The notes below the pieces were generated by a model that was not told where the DNA came from, did not search any database, and was given only the letters and a program-made list of their open reading frames with translations. The position numbers were made by a program, and so were the translations under genes. A DNA stretch of 64,000 nt from Rikenella microfusus (lineage in GTDB: Bacteria; Bacteroidota; Bacteroidia; Bacteroidales; VadinHA17), in contig DYKN01000002.1 in assembly GCA_020722575.1 (NCBI GenBank), forward strand, positions 147,290 through 211,289. Reading direction: 5' to 3'. Shown here one piece after another: positions 55,580-64,000 of this stretch. The first letter of the stretch is position 1. Every line of letters begins with the position of its first letter.

Positions 55580-55969
55580 TTATTCCTCAATTTCAAGAAG
55601 CTCCCTGATTGAGTTTTCAAGATTATCAATAAGATTGTTATCTTTTATGACATAATCATCAATGCCTTTTCTTGCAAGTTCCAGAACAATTTCTCCTCTC
55701 TCCTGCCCCGACAGCATTATTACATTAACATCTGGCGAAATCTCCTTTATTCTGTCGAAGACCTCCATACCATCCATTACCTTATGACCTGGCTTTGTAA
55801 AATAATAATCTAGAATAATAAGATCAGGTTTCTTTTTCATCGCCTCAAGACAATCCTCCCCATATTCGAAAGCCTCGACCTTGTATCCTTTGGATGTCAG
55901 ACGTTTAGAAACGAGACTGGTCACAAATGGATCATCATCAACGACAAAGATTAATTTGCTCTTATCCAT
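55580..55969 (-). CDS. Single-domain response regulator
   Basis: 129-residue CheY-like receiver with no output domain. The acidic triad (VVDDDPFVTSL), phospho-acceptor Asp in LIILDYYF (about 54), conserved Ser in IMLSGQERG and Lys in DDYVIKDNN (about 110) are all there, so it is probably phosphorylatable. The DYYFTKPGHKVMDGMEV insertion just after the acceptor Asp is seen in other Bacteroidota receivers. No histidine kinase is adjacent. Its start lies 65 bp downstream of glyA on the same strand. Confidence 0.94.
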   Translation of the reverse strand: MDKSKLIFVVDDDPFVTSLVSKRLTSKGYKVEAFEYGEDCLEAMKKKPDLIILDYYFTKPGHKVMDGMEVFDRIKEISPDVNVIMLSGQERGEIVLELARKGIDDYVIKDNNLIDNLENSIRELLEIEE

Positions 55970-56034
55970 CCTATGGCTTTATTATGTAAAGTTAACATAA
56001 TTTTCTTTTACCAATTATATATAAATTCAAAATA

Positions 56035-57324
56035 TTAAAAAGCATCCTCATTGAATAAAGGAAATGGTTTCATCATTTCCTTTACCTTATTACCCACCAT
56101 GGTGATTATATTTTCATTGTCAATGTCTGACAGTACTTCATCAATCATTTCAACTATCAATGGCATAAATTCTTCTTTAAGTCCCCTTGTTGTGATAGCT
56201 GGTGTACCAACTCTCAAGCCGGAGGTCAGGAAAGGAGATCTGCTATCGAAAGGTACCATATTTTTATTGACGGTGATATGTGCCTTAACAAGGGTATTTT
56301 CTGCTTTTTTCCCTGAGATATCAGGGAATTTTGTTCTGAGATCAATAAGCATGAGGTGGTTATCTGTTCCGCCTGAAATTACTTTATAACCTCTGTCAAT
56401 AAACGCTTTTGCCATAACTTCGGCATTTCTTTTTACCTGCAACTGGTATTTTTTAAATGATGGTTCAAGGGCTTCTCCGAATGCAACTGCTTTTGCAGCA
56501 ATAATATGTTCCAGTGGTCCCCCCTGAACACCCGGGAAAACAGCTGAATTTATTACAGCCGACATCATTTTTACTTCCCCTTTTGGGGTTTTAATCCCCC
56601 ATGGATTTTCATAATCTTTACCCATAAGTATTATACCACCCCTTGGGCCCCTGAGTGTTTTATGTGTTGTTGATGTAACAATATGAGCATATTTGAGCGG
56701 GTTATCAAGCAATCCTGCAGCAATTAGTCCCGCCGGATGAGCCATATCGATCATTAGAACAGCACCAACTGAGTCTGCAATCTGCCGCATCCTTTTATAG
56801 TCCCATTCTCTTGAATAGGCTGAAGCACCTCCAATTATCAGCTTTGGCTTCTCCCGATGGGCAATTTCTTCCATTTTATCATAATCAATAAGACCGGTAT
56901 TTTCATCAACTCCATAAGCTACTGGCCTGTAAAGAATCCCGGATGAATTCACAGGTGAACCGTGCGAGAGATGGCCACCATGTGAAAGATTAAGCCCCAT
57001 AAAAGTATCCCCGGGCTTAAGGAATGCAAGGAACACAGCCATATTGGCCTGAGCCCCGGAATGTGGCTGAACATTCACATATTCAGCTCCATATAATGCT
57101 TTCAACCGATCAATAGCTACCTGCTCTGCCTCATCTATGAACTGACAACCTCCGTAATACCTGTTCCCGGGATATCCTTCAGCATATTTATTGGTAAGCA
57201 CCGAACCCATAGCCTCCAGAACCTGCGGACTAACAAAATTCTCTGAAGCAATTAATTCAATACCTTCAACCTGCCTGTTATATTCCTTACTTATAATACC
57301 AAAAATCAATTCATCTTTTTTCAT
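56035..57324 (-). CDS. glyA: Serine hydroxymethyltransferase
   Basis: 429-residue PLP enzyme interconverting serine plus tetrahydrofolate and glycine plus methylene-tetrahydrofolate. Recognisable parts: [72 protein letters not shown] and [15 protein letters not shown] with the PLP-binding Lys at about 222, followed by [11 protein letters not shown]. Length is typical. It lies between the ClC gene (112 bp upstream) and the response regulator, all on the minus strand. Confidence 0.98.
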   Translation of the reverse strand: MKKDELIFGIISKEYNRQVEGIELIASENFVSPQVLEAMGSVLTNKYAEGYPGNRYYGGCQFIDEAEQVAIDRLKALYGAEYVNVQPHSGAQANMAVFLAFLKPGDTFMGLNLSHGGHLSHGSPVNSSGILYRPVAYGVDENTGLIDYDKMEEIAHREKPKLIIGGASAYSREWDYKRMRQIADSVGAVLMIDMAHPAGLIAAGLLDNPLKYAHIVTSTTHKTLRGPRGGIILMGKDYENPWGIKTPKGEVKMMSAVINSAVFPGVQGGPLEHIIAAKAVAFGEALEPSFKKYQLQVKRNAEVMAKAFIDRGYKVISGGTDNHLMLIDLRTKFPDISGKKAENTLVKAHITVNKNMVPFDSRSPFLTSGLRVGTPAITTRGLKEEFMPLIVEMIDEVLSDIDNENIITMVGNKVKEMMKPFPLFNEDAF

Positions 57325-57436
57325 GATAAATAATAATTATGAATTAAATATCGATTATCATACTATACTATTAATATTCATTATTTCAGAGATTTCCATG
57401 GTTATTAAAATACCTTTTAAAAACTTATAAATATAA

Positions 57437-59206
57437 TTATTCTTCCGACATCTGTAGAAGCATCTCCCTGTAGGTTGAAAAAATTCTTGATTTCGAAATT
57501 ATTCCAATAAATTTCCCCTTATTCAATACAGGAAGATTCCAGGCTCCCGTTTTGCTGAAAGTATCCATCACAGTTGCCATATTTTCAGAAATATCTATAT
57601 ACGACGGGGGTATTGTCATTATATCCCTCACACGAATTTTATCGTATAAATCGTTGTTAAACATTATTTCGCGGACATCGTCAAGCAAAACTATGCCCTC
57701 AAGCACACCATATTCATCAACAACCGGAAATATATTTCTTTTTGACTTTGTGATTGATTTAACAAGATCTCGTAGAAGATCGTCGGGTTTTACCTGAATA
57801 AGATCTTTTTCAATTTCCTTTTTCCAGTCCATTACTACAAGAACTGCCTTGTCCTTGTCATGTGTAACAAGTTCTCCCCTGTCAGCAAGTTGAATATGAT
57901 ATATTGAATAATTCAGAAATTGTCTTGCTGTAATAAACGAAATGGTTGATGTTATTATCAGCGGGATCAGAAGGTCGTACCCTCCTGATATTTCAGCGAT
58001 CAGAAAAATTGCCGTCAGAGGTGCCTGCATTGCTCCTGCCATCAGGCCGGCCATACCTGCAAGAATAAACCTGCTGTCGGGAATTTTCATATTTGTAAAC
58101 TCAGTTAAAAGCATGGAAACAAAAAAGCCTGAAATAGCTCCAGTAAAAAGTATCGGCGCGAAAACACCCCCTATGCCCCCTGCTGCATTTGTGGAACTGG
58201 TTGCAAATACTTTTAAAAATATCAACGCACCGGAAATAATCAGTAAAGAAATCCATCCATCGGGAAGAAAACCTGAAAAAATTGACATAAGTGTATTGCT
58301 ATCACCCTTAAGTAAAGTCATAACAGTATTATAACCTTCACCAAACAGAGGAGGGAAAAACAATATCAGTAATCCCAGAATGGAGCCGGCTACAATTAGC
58401 CTGATATATTGATTATCTATTTTCCTGTACAGGTGTTCGGTAAAAAGGGTCATCTTAGAAAACCATACAGAAATAAGTCCTGTAAACATTCCCAGCAGTA
58501 TATACCATGGAATATTTGAAATATTAAAGGAATCTTTAATTTCAAAAGACAAGAGGACAGTATTACCCATCGAGAGCCATGCTATTGTAGTTGCAGTAAC
58601 CGATGATATCAGAAGTGGAATTATTGAAGAAAGGGTAAGGTCAATCATCAGAATTTCAAGTGTAAAGACTATTCCAGCAATAGGAGCTTTGAAAATACCG
58701 GAGATTACACCTGCTGCACCGCATGCCAGCAATAAAGTTATCTGCCGGTAATTAAGGTTAAAAAGTCTACCTACCGACGACCCTATTGATGATCCTGCAT
58801 GTACGATAGGTGCTTCGGCTCCCACCGAACCTCCGAAACCAATTGTCACAGCTCCGGCAACTAATGAAGCCCAAATATTTTTTGCCTTTAGATAACTCTT
58901 TTTCCTTGAAATTGCATACAATACTCTAGATATTCCATGACTTATATCTTCATGTACCAAATATTTTACAAGAAAAAAAGTAATTATCACCCCTGTAAAT
59001 GGCGCCAGAAAATAAAACAGCATACCTGTGCCATGTGCAAACTTCTCTGCTACAAAACTTGCAGTAAAATGAATGAGGTTTTTAATCAATGATGCAGCCA
59101 GGGCACCAAGCAATCCCACAGCAAAACTTAAAATATATATCCTTTGTGTACTGCTGAACCGCTCATTAAAAGCATTAATTACCTTCTGTAATACTTCTGA
59201 TTTCAT
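57437..59206 (-). CDS. ClC-family chloride channel/transporter with CBS pair
   Basis: 589-residue ClC protein. The membrane part (about 20-440) has the ClC motifs: GGSVGAEAPIVHAGSSIGSS with the gating Glu, AAGVISGIFKAPIAGIVF, and GGIGGVFAPILFTGAISGFF. The C-terminal cytoplasmic part (about 465-585) consists of two CBS domains (NIFPVVDEYGVLEGIVLLDD, VLNKGKFIGIISKS), which usually bind adenosine nucleotides and regulate gating. Channel versus H+/Cl- exchanger cannot be settled here. A -7 box ends only 7 bp before the ATG, so the mRNA may be leaderless. Confidence 0.95.
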   Translation of the reverse strand: MKSEVLQKVINAFNERFSSTQRIYILSFAVGLLGALAASLIKNLIHFTASFVAEKFAHGTGMLFYFLAPFTGVIITFFLVKYLVHEDISHGISRVLYAISRKKSYLKAKNIWASLVAGAVTIGFGGSVGAEAPIVHAGSSIGSSVGRLFNLNYRQITLLLACGAAGVISGIFKAPIAGIVFTLEILMIDLTLSSIIPLLISSVTATTIAWLSMGNTVLLSFEIKDSFNISNIPWYILLGMFTGLISVWFSKMTLFTEHLYRKIDNQYIRLIVAGSILGLLILFFPPLFGEGYNTVMTLLKGDSNTLMSIFSGFLPDGWISLLIISGALIFLKVFATSSTNAAGGIGGVFAPILFTGAISGFFVSMLLTEFTNMKIPDSRFILAGMAGLMAGAMQAPLTAIFLIAEISGGYDLLIPLIITSTISFITARQFLNYSIYHIQLADRGELVTHDKDKAVLVVMDWKKEIEKDLIQVKPDDLLRDLVKSITKSKRNIFPVVDEYGVLEGIVLLDDVREIMFNNDLYDKIRVRDIMTIPPSYIDISENMATVMDTFSKTGAWNLPVLNKGKFIGIISKSRIFSTYREMLLQMSEE

Positions 59207-59213
59207 TTCCGTG

Positions 59214-59221
59214 CAAATATA
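59214..59221 (-). promoter_or_regulatory. Putative -7 box for the ClC gene
   Basis: TATATTTG followed by C on the minus strand. The ATG at 59206 begins only 7 nt after it, so with the normal spacing transcription would start at or next to the start codon. Confidence 0.5.
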
Positions 59222-59393
59222 CTAATCAGAGAATAATGGTATTTTATTTTTTTATTTTCTTTTATAATTGTAAATTTTAAAATTGAAGAATCTAATAAGA
59301 AACTCATAAAAAACATTTTAGTAAACAAAATATTTTTTACTTTCCCGGCGTATTATTTATAAAATTTACTAAAAAGACTTCGCAATTTGCGCA

Positions 59394-60881
59394 ATGAATC
59401 CGTCAAGATTTTTTATTATAATGTTTTTGTTATCGGCATTTTTACAGCCGATAAAGTGCCAGCTCGACAACGATCCACCGGATTCACCCGTTCTTACACT
59501 TGTTACCGTAATTCCCGAAACCGGATTTACAGAAATCCAATGGAGCAGAAGTAATTCTAACGATGTTGCCGGATATGTAATATATTATTTCATTGATGGC
59601 AAAGGTTATGCTATTGATACAATTCTCAATCCCTTCGCAACCAATTATATAAATACAGGATCAGGTGCAAAATACAGGACTGAATCATACGTTGCCGCTG
59701 CATTAGATACTGCTGGAAATGTCAGCCCTCTTTCCAATCCTCTGACAACAATTTATACTGTCATTAACGTTGATACCTGCCAATCTGCTATCGAAGTATC
59801 ATGGAATCCCTATATACAGTTTCCTCATAATTTAACCGGCTACAGGATTATGGTTTCAGAAAACGATAACGAATGGCACGAAGTAGAAACAACGAATTCA
59901 TTAACAAATAATTATACTCTTACCGGTATAAAAACAAAAACCAAATATTGTATAAAAGTTGAAGCTCTGATTGAAGGTGGAAAAGTTTCAGTTTCCAATA
60001 TGCAGTGTGCGGATATCTTGATGATGAAAGCACCAGAATGGATAAACGCAGATTTTGCAACCGTTATCGATAATAAATCTATTTTCCTGTCTTTTTCAAT
60101 TGATCCTCTTTCTGAAATAAAAAAATTTCACCTTGAAAGGAGAAAAGAAGATGAGGCTGAATGGTTGTTATTGAAAGAAATATCTATACAGAATAATACT
60201 CTTAACTTTACCGATAATCAGGTAGATCCATCAGAAAGATATTTCTACAGGTTGTCCGCAATAAATAATTGTGACATTGCAGTAGTTTATTCAAACATTG
60301 CTTCAAATGTTGTGGCGAAGGCAAATCTTACGGATGAAGTTATTCAGTTTTCCTGGTCTCCTTATGCTGGCTGGCGGGGAGGAATTGACTATCAGAAAAT
60401 AATGGTCAGTTTTGGTAATGGTTTTACCGAGTATGCTTCTTTACCGCCCGTTGATTCTACATGGTCGGTAGACTATTCAACGATTATGTACAAAGTGACT
60501 GGATCACAGGTATGTTTCTATTTAATCTCACAGGAAAAAATAAATGACCTTGGCATAATCGGAAACAGTGAATCAAATAGAGTCTGCATTGAACCTGAAG
60601 AAAAAATATTTGTACCAAATGCCTTTACACCTGATGGTGATAACGTAAACGATTATTTCCGACCTGTTTTATCTTTTATTCCAACTGCATACCTGCTGGT
60701 AATAACCAGCAGAAACAACGTAATTCTTTTTGAGAGTACCAATTATCTTGAATCGTGGGATGGGAAAAGCAGAGATTCTATGCTTTCATCTGGAGTATAT
60801 CTGTGGTACTTAAAAGTAACTGCACCATCCGGAAAAGTCATCACTAAAAATGGTACAATTACAATACTGAGAAACAGATAA
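59394..60881 (+). CDS. T9SS type-B secreted protein with fibronectin-like domains
   Basis: 495-residue secreted protein. A signal peptide (MNPSRFFIIMFLLSAFLQPI) precedes about three fibronectin III-like domains: about 28-120 (PDSPVLTLVTV, FTEIQWSRSNSNDVAGYVIY), 125-210 (IEVSWNPY, LTGIKTKTKYCIKVEALIEG) and 215-310. The C-terminal 85 residues form the CHU_C gliding/T9SS domain (FVPNAFTPDGDNVNDYFRPV, SGVYLWYLKVT), the type-B signal for the type IX secretion system. Cargo function is unknown; adhesion or matrix binding is a guess. It stands alone, between the ClC gene (divergent) and the stringent-response gene. Confidence 0.93.
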   Translation: MNPSRFFIIMFLLSAFLQPIKCQLDNDPPDSPVLTLVTVIPETGFTEIQWSRSNSNDVAGYVIYYFIDGKGYAIDTILNPFATNYINTGSGAKYRTESYVAAALDTAGNVSPLSNPLTTIYTVINVDTCQSAIEVSWNPYIQFPHNLTGYRIMVSENDNEWHEVETTNSLTNNYTLTGIKTKTKYCIKVEALIEGGKVSVSNMQCADILMMKAPEWINADFATVIDNKSIFLSFSIDPLSEIKKFHLERRKEDEAEWLLLKEISIQNNTLNFTDNQVDPSERYFYRLSAINNCDIAVVYSNIASNVVAKANLTDEVIQFSWSPYAGWRGGIDYQKIMVSFGNGFTEYASLPPVDSTWSVDYSTIMYKVTGSQVCFYLISQEKINDLGIIGNSESNRVCIEPEEKIFVPNAFTPDGDNVNDYFRPVLSFIPTAYLLVITSRNNVILFESTNYLESWDGKSRDSMLSSGVYLWYLKVTAPSGKVITKNGTITILRNR

Positions 60882-60940
60882 AAACTGCAAGAAAAACATC
60901 TTCCTGTCATAAATCGGAATTAACAAAACCTTAATTGTGT

Positions 60941-60948
60941 TATCTTTG
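60941..60948 (+). promoter_or_regulatory. Putative -7 box for the (p)ppGpp synthetase/hydrolase gene
   Basis: TATCTTTG followed by CA, a full match to TAnnTTTG, 15 bp before the ATG at 60964; the leader would be only about 10 nt. Confidence 0.6.
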
Positions 60949-60963
60949 CATTAACGTAACATT

Positions 60964-63225
60964 ATGACAGGAAAGGATATTTTTGATGAGGAGGACAACA
61001 AGCTTATAAGGGAGGAATATGAATCCCTGATAAACAACCTTTACAGATGCAACAAACCAGGCGACAGGGAGCTGATTGAAAAAGCTTTCAAAACGGCAAA
61101 TGAGGCTCATTGGAATATGCGTCGCAAATCGGGAGAGCCATATATAATTCATCCTCTAAAAGTTGCAAAAATAGTTAATCACGAAATTGGACTTGGCGCC
61201 AAATCAATTGCCACTGCTCTTTTACATGATGTTGTGGAGGATACAGATTATTCCCTTGAAGATGTAAAAAGAGATTTCGGGGATAAAATTGCATCACTGA
61301 TTGATGGGCTCACAAAGATCTCCGGAACATACAATGCCGACACTTCATCGTCACTTCAGGCCGAAAATTTCAGGAAGATGCTTCTGACAATTTCCGATGA
61401 CATCCGGGTGATTCTCATTAAGATTGCCGACAGACTCCATAATATGAGGACACTTGATTCACTTCCTGAAAACAAGAAGATGAAAATAGCTGGTGAAACT
61501 ATATATCTTTATGCCCCACTGGCTGCAAGACTGGGGCTCTATGCCATCAAAACCGAACTGGAGGATCTTAGTTTCAGATATCGACATCCAAAAATATACG
61601 AAGAGATCCAGTCGAAACTGAAACACAATGAAAAGAAGTATCTATCTCTTATAAATAAGTTTTCCTTGCCGATTATTGAGAAACTGAATGAGGCCGGCTA
61701 TAAATTTGATATAACTGGCAGGCCAAAATCTATTTACTCCATCTGGAAAAAGATGCAGACCAAAAATGTCCCATTTGAAGAGATTTACGATGTTCTTGCT
61801 GTCAGAATAGTATTTGAACCTTTCCCGGGTGTTTCAGAAAAGACACAATGCTGGAATATATATTCAATTATTACAGACATATATCTTCCCAAGCCCGACA
61901 GGTTGAGAGACTGGCTGAGCCGGCCAAAACCTAACGGATATGAAGCTTTACATGTAACTGTGATGGGTACTGAAGGGAAATGGGTGGAAGTTCAGATAAG
62001 GAGCACCCGTATGGATGAAATCGCTGAAAGGGGATATGCCGCACACTGGAAATACAAGGGTGATGACTCCCGGGAAAACGAACTCGATAAATGGATAAAA
62101 AAGATCAGAGTCATGCTCGAAAATCCTCTTGATGACCCTATGGAATTCCTCGACAATTTCAAGATGAACCTCTTTTCCACCGAAATAATGGTATTTACTC
62201 CAAAAGGATTTCTAATCAATTTGCCTAAGGGTGCCACTGCTCTCGATTTTGCCTACGAAATACATACTGAAGTGGGCAATAAGGCAATCGGGGCAAAAAT
62301 TAACTATAAACTTATGCCTCTGAATACTGTCCTTAACAGCGGCGATCAGGTTGAAATAATTACTTCCGATAAAGCATCACCCGAAAAGGAATGGCTCAAC
62401 TTTGTCTACACACCCAGAGCCAAATCAGCAATAAAAAATGCACTTAAAGCTGAATCGAAAAACCGGATCCAGAAAGGCATGACATTGCTCGAAGAAAAGC
62501 TTTCAGAATTAGGACTTACACCTGGCGCAGAGATTCTTAAAAAAATAATGATTCATTATGATGCAACTAACAAAGAAGAATTATATTCAAAAATTGGGAT
62601 GGGTATCATTACCCTTGAAAATCTCAAAAAGATTATCCGCAAAAACCCTTCAAAGAACCTTATTAAGTACTGGGATCTTAAACTAATTGGAAATAAAAAA
62701 GAGAGTCAGGAAAAAGAAACATCAAAGGAAAATTTGATAATTGATAGAACAACTCCTTTCCTTCTACGCGAGGATATTGAAAGCGCCGAGCAATCATATG
62801 AAATAGCCAGATGCTGTAATCCTATTCCGGGTGATGAAGTGACCGGATATCTTTCACCTAAAGGCACAATAATTGTTCATAAACCTAAATGCCCTGTGGC
62901 AGTGAGACTTATGTCAAGTGAGGGGAATCGTATTATCTCAGTTAAATGGACAATGCATAAACTCCTTTCATTTCTTGCAAGGATAAGCATTTCAGGTATT
63001 GACAGGGTGGGACTTGTAAATGACATTACCAATATCATTTCAGGTGAACTGAAAGTAAACATGCGGAATATTAATATTTCCGTACACAATGGTATTTTCG
63101 AAGGCACAATTGATCTTTATGTGCATCATACAAAGGACCTGAACAACCTGATTATGAAGATTTCAAATATAAATGGTGTGGAAAAAGTCAGACGTATTGA
63201 AGACTTTTCGGAAGAAATAATGTAA
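60964..63225 (+). CDS. Bifunctional (p)ppGpp synthetase/hydrolase (RelA/SpoT family)
   Basis: 753-residue Rel/SpoT protein governing the stringent response. HD hydrolase domain about 45-200 with intact LLHDVVEDT (His88-Asp89); synthetase domain about 240-360 with RPKSIYSIWKKM, DVLAVRIVFEP, PKPNGYEALHVTV and EVQIRSTRMDEIAERGYAAHW; TGS about 405-465 (VFTPKGFLINLPKGATALDF); a Cys/His-rich middle region (RCCNPIPGDEV) and a C-terminal ACT domain (about 670-750). Both catalytic halves look functional. It is a single gene with its own promoter. Confidence 0.96.
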   Translation: MTGKDIFDEEDNKLIREEYESLINNLYRCNKPGDRELIEKAFKTANEAHWNMRRKSGEPYIIHPLKVAKIVNHEIGLGAKSIATALLHDVVEDTDYSLEDVKRDFGDKIASLIDGLTKISGTYNADTSSSLQAENFRKMLLTISDDIRVILIKIADRLHNMRTLDSLPENKKMKIAGETIYLYAPLAARLGLYAIKTELEDLSFRYRHPKIYEEIQSKLKHNEKKYLSLINKFSLPIIEKLNEAGYKFDITGRPKSIYSIWKKMQTKNVPFEEIYDVLAVRIVFEPFPGVSEKTQCWNIYSIITDIYLPKPDRLRDWLSRPKPNGYEALHVTVMGTEGKWVEVQIRSTRMDEIAERGYAAHWKYKGDDSRENELDKWIKKIRVMLENPLDDPMEFLDNFKMNLFSTEIMVFTPKGFLINLPKGATALDFAYEIHTEVGNKAIGAKINYKLMPLNTVLNSGDQVEIITSDKASPEKEWLNFVYTPRAKSAIKNALKAESKNRIQKGMTLLEEKLSELGLTPGAEILKKIMIHYDATNKEELYSKIGMGIITLENLKKIIRKNPSKNLIKYWDLKLIGNKKESQEKETSKENLIIDRTTPFLLREDIESAEQSYEIARCCNPIPGDEVTGYLSPKGTIIVHKPKCPVAVRLMSSEGNRIISVKWTMHKLLSFLARISISGIDRVGLVNDITNIISGELKVNMRNINISVHNGIFEGTIDLYVHHTKDLNNLIMKISNINGVEKVRRIEDFSEEIM

Positions 63226-63278
63226 AAAAGAAGGCAAAGACGTAAATCTTCAAACTTTCCTATCAGATAAACCATTAC

Positions 63279-63935
63279 TTAAAATGCATATCCGAAAGCT
63301 ATCCCTAAAGGAACTGAAACAGAATTTTTGGTTGTAAACTCAGAGGCATCAAAATTTTCTCCTGAAACATAAAATTTCCTCGAAACAAATCCCAGACCTG
63401 TAAAAATATCAAGAGTAAAGCCACCAGATGTAATAAGCTGGTACCCGATTATTCCATTTACATTTATTTTGGAACCATTTACTTTGTCAGCAGAGTTATT
63501 TCTGCTGGTGACAGAGGCTTTGGCATACGAAAAATTTGGCCCCAGATAAAATCCTTCGGGTGCCTTAAGATCCCTGCTGACGAAGATTTTATATGTTCCC
63601 TGAACCCGGAAACCATTTGTCTTAACACCCGAAATCTCCCCACCTTCACCTTTGGTGATCTCATCCAGGTTAATCAGAACACTCGGACCTATGTAACTTC
63701 CACCAAGCTGAAAAGATGTCTTTCCACTAACTGCAGTCTCAAAGTAGACTTTATATTCTCCTGTTACTGGAATAACAACAACCCAGAAAGGCCCCCCAAG
63801 AGCTGCTAATGGATTGGTTTTCAAGGTAAATTTATATTCCCTTTCACTACCTGATTCCTGGCAAAAAGCTGCCCATCCGCTAATCAGAAGAATCAAAATC
63901 ACAAATAAAAATGAAAATTGTAACAACTTCTTCAT
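63279..63935 (-). CDS. Outer-membrane beta-barrel-like protein
   Basis: 218-residue exported protein. An N-terminal signal peptide (MKKLLQFSFLFVILILLIS, cleavage near FCQ) is followed by alternating hydrophobic/polar strands: YKFTLKTNPLAALGGPFWVV, SFQLGGSYIGPSVLI, NGFRVQGTYKIFVS, GFTLDIFTGLGFVSRKF and a final VSVPLGIAFGYAF ending in Phe, as in outer-membrane barrels inserted by BamA. It resembles the DUF3575/small OMP group. No function is known. Transcribed alone near the window end. Confidence 0.87.
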   Translation of the reverse strand: MKKLLQFSFLFVILILLISGWAAFCQESGSEREYKFTLKTNPLAALGGPFWVVVIPVTGEYKVYFETAVSGKTSFQLGGSYIGPSVLINLDEITKGEGGEISGVKTNGFRVQGTYKIFVSRDLKAPEGFYLGPNFSYAKASVTSRNNSADKVNGSKINVNGIIGYQLITSGGFTLDIFTGLGFVSRKFYVSGENFDASEFTTKNSVSVPLGIAFGYAF

Positions 63936-64000
63936 ATTAAAAAATTTAAATAATTATTATTTTAAAAACATAAATTTAACAAAAAATTTTTTATAATCAA

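Noticed and set aside
59382..59392. CGCAA/TTGCG palindrome just before the T9SS protein gene
   Set aside because: Five-base arms around one base cannot form a hairpin, and no second copy is seen nearby.
1..64000. CRISPR arrays, tRNA or rRNA genes, insertion sequences, integrases or defence genes
   Set aside because: No regularly spaced repeats, cloverleaf-like sequences or transposase/integrase/nuclease motifs were seen on either strand.

Overview
The window is an AT-rich stretch of chromosome from a member of the Bacteroidota, most likely a Bacteroidales- or Marinilabiliales-like anaerobe or facultative anaerobe. This is inferred from gene content: a T9SS type-B (CHU_C) C-terminal sorting domain, the OstA-like/triple parvulin cluster, DUF2795, DUF5063, SiaC, a PduO-type adenosyltransferase, and the rseC-rnfBCDGEA order. 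Several start regions carry the Bacteroidota sigma-70 -7 box TAnnTTTG. Most genes lack a Shine-Dalgarno sequence. I see no tRNA, rRNA, CRISPR, transposase, integrase or phage gene; this is core chromosome.

Layout. 0.3-9.1 kb: a lipoprotein amidohydrolase, a YkgJ-like cysteine-cluster protein, an exported propeller-like protein, trmD overlapping a large GH106-type glycosidase lipoprotein, and ornithine aminotransferase with a terminator. 9.3-16.2 kb: an M28/PDZ lipoprotein peptidase with an unknown membrane protein, then an ECF sigma factor / membrane anti-sigma-like protein / DUF4097 operon, then a cupin and a sodium:solute symporter. 16.2-27.2 kb: mutS2, a second M28 peptidase, and a minus-strand run recQ, DUF5063, 3'-5' exonuclease, RlmI-like methyltransferase and tex (nucleic-acid maintenance). 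27.4-34.6 kb: guaB followed by three SurA/PpiC-type periplasmic folding factors and an OstA-like LPS-transport protein, all closely spaced or overlapping. 34.7-39.5 kb: DUF2795, cobalamin adenosyltransferase, an ABC ATPase, a methyltransferase and recG.

39.6-45.0 kb: the Rnf ferredoxin:NAD+ oxidoreductase operon headed by an RseC-like protein. 45.4-48.9 kb: J-domain protein, hotdog thioesterase, ADPRM-like phosphoesterase, SiaC and tsaD. 49-55.6 kb: a 1,506-residue TamB-like protein and an ExbB-ExbD-TonB energy-transduction operon. 55.6-64 kb: receiver-domain protein, glyA, ClC channel with CBS domains, T9SS-secreted fibronectin-like protein, the bifunctional (p)ppGpp enzyme, and an outer-membrane barrel-like protein at the edge.

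Functionally the window is dominated by envelope building (OstA/SurA/TamB/TonB), ion-coupled energetics (Rnf, ExbBD, SSS symporter, ClC) and genome/RNA maintenance. I did not find an obviously new multi-gene system. The most unusual signals are small. A 37-bp near-perfect duplication covers the cobalamin adenosyltransferase start codon. An intergenic element at 7721-7759 can form mutually exclusive hairpins. Perfect AGGAGG ribosome-binding sites sit inside the rnf operon. tonB and tsaD appear to use TTG start codons. A folding factor without a parvulin domain sits between two that have it.
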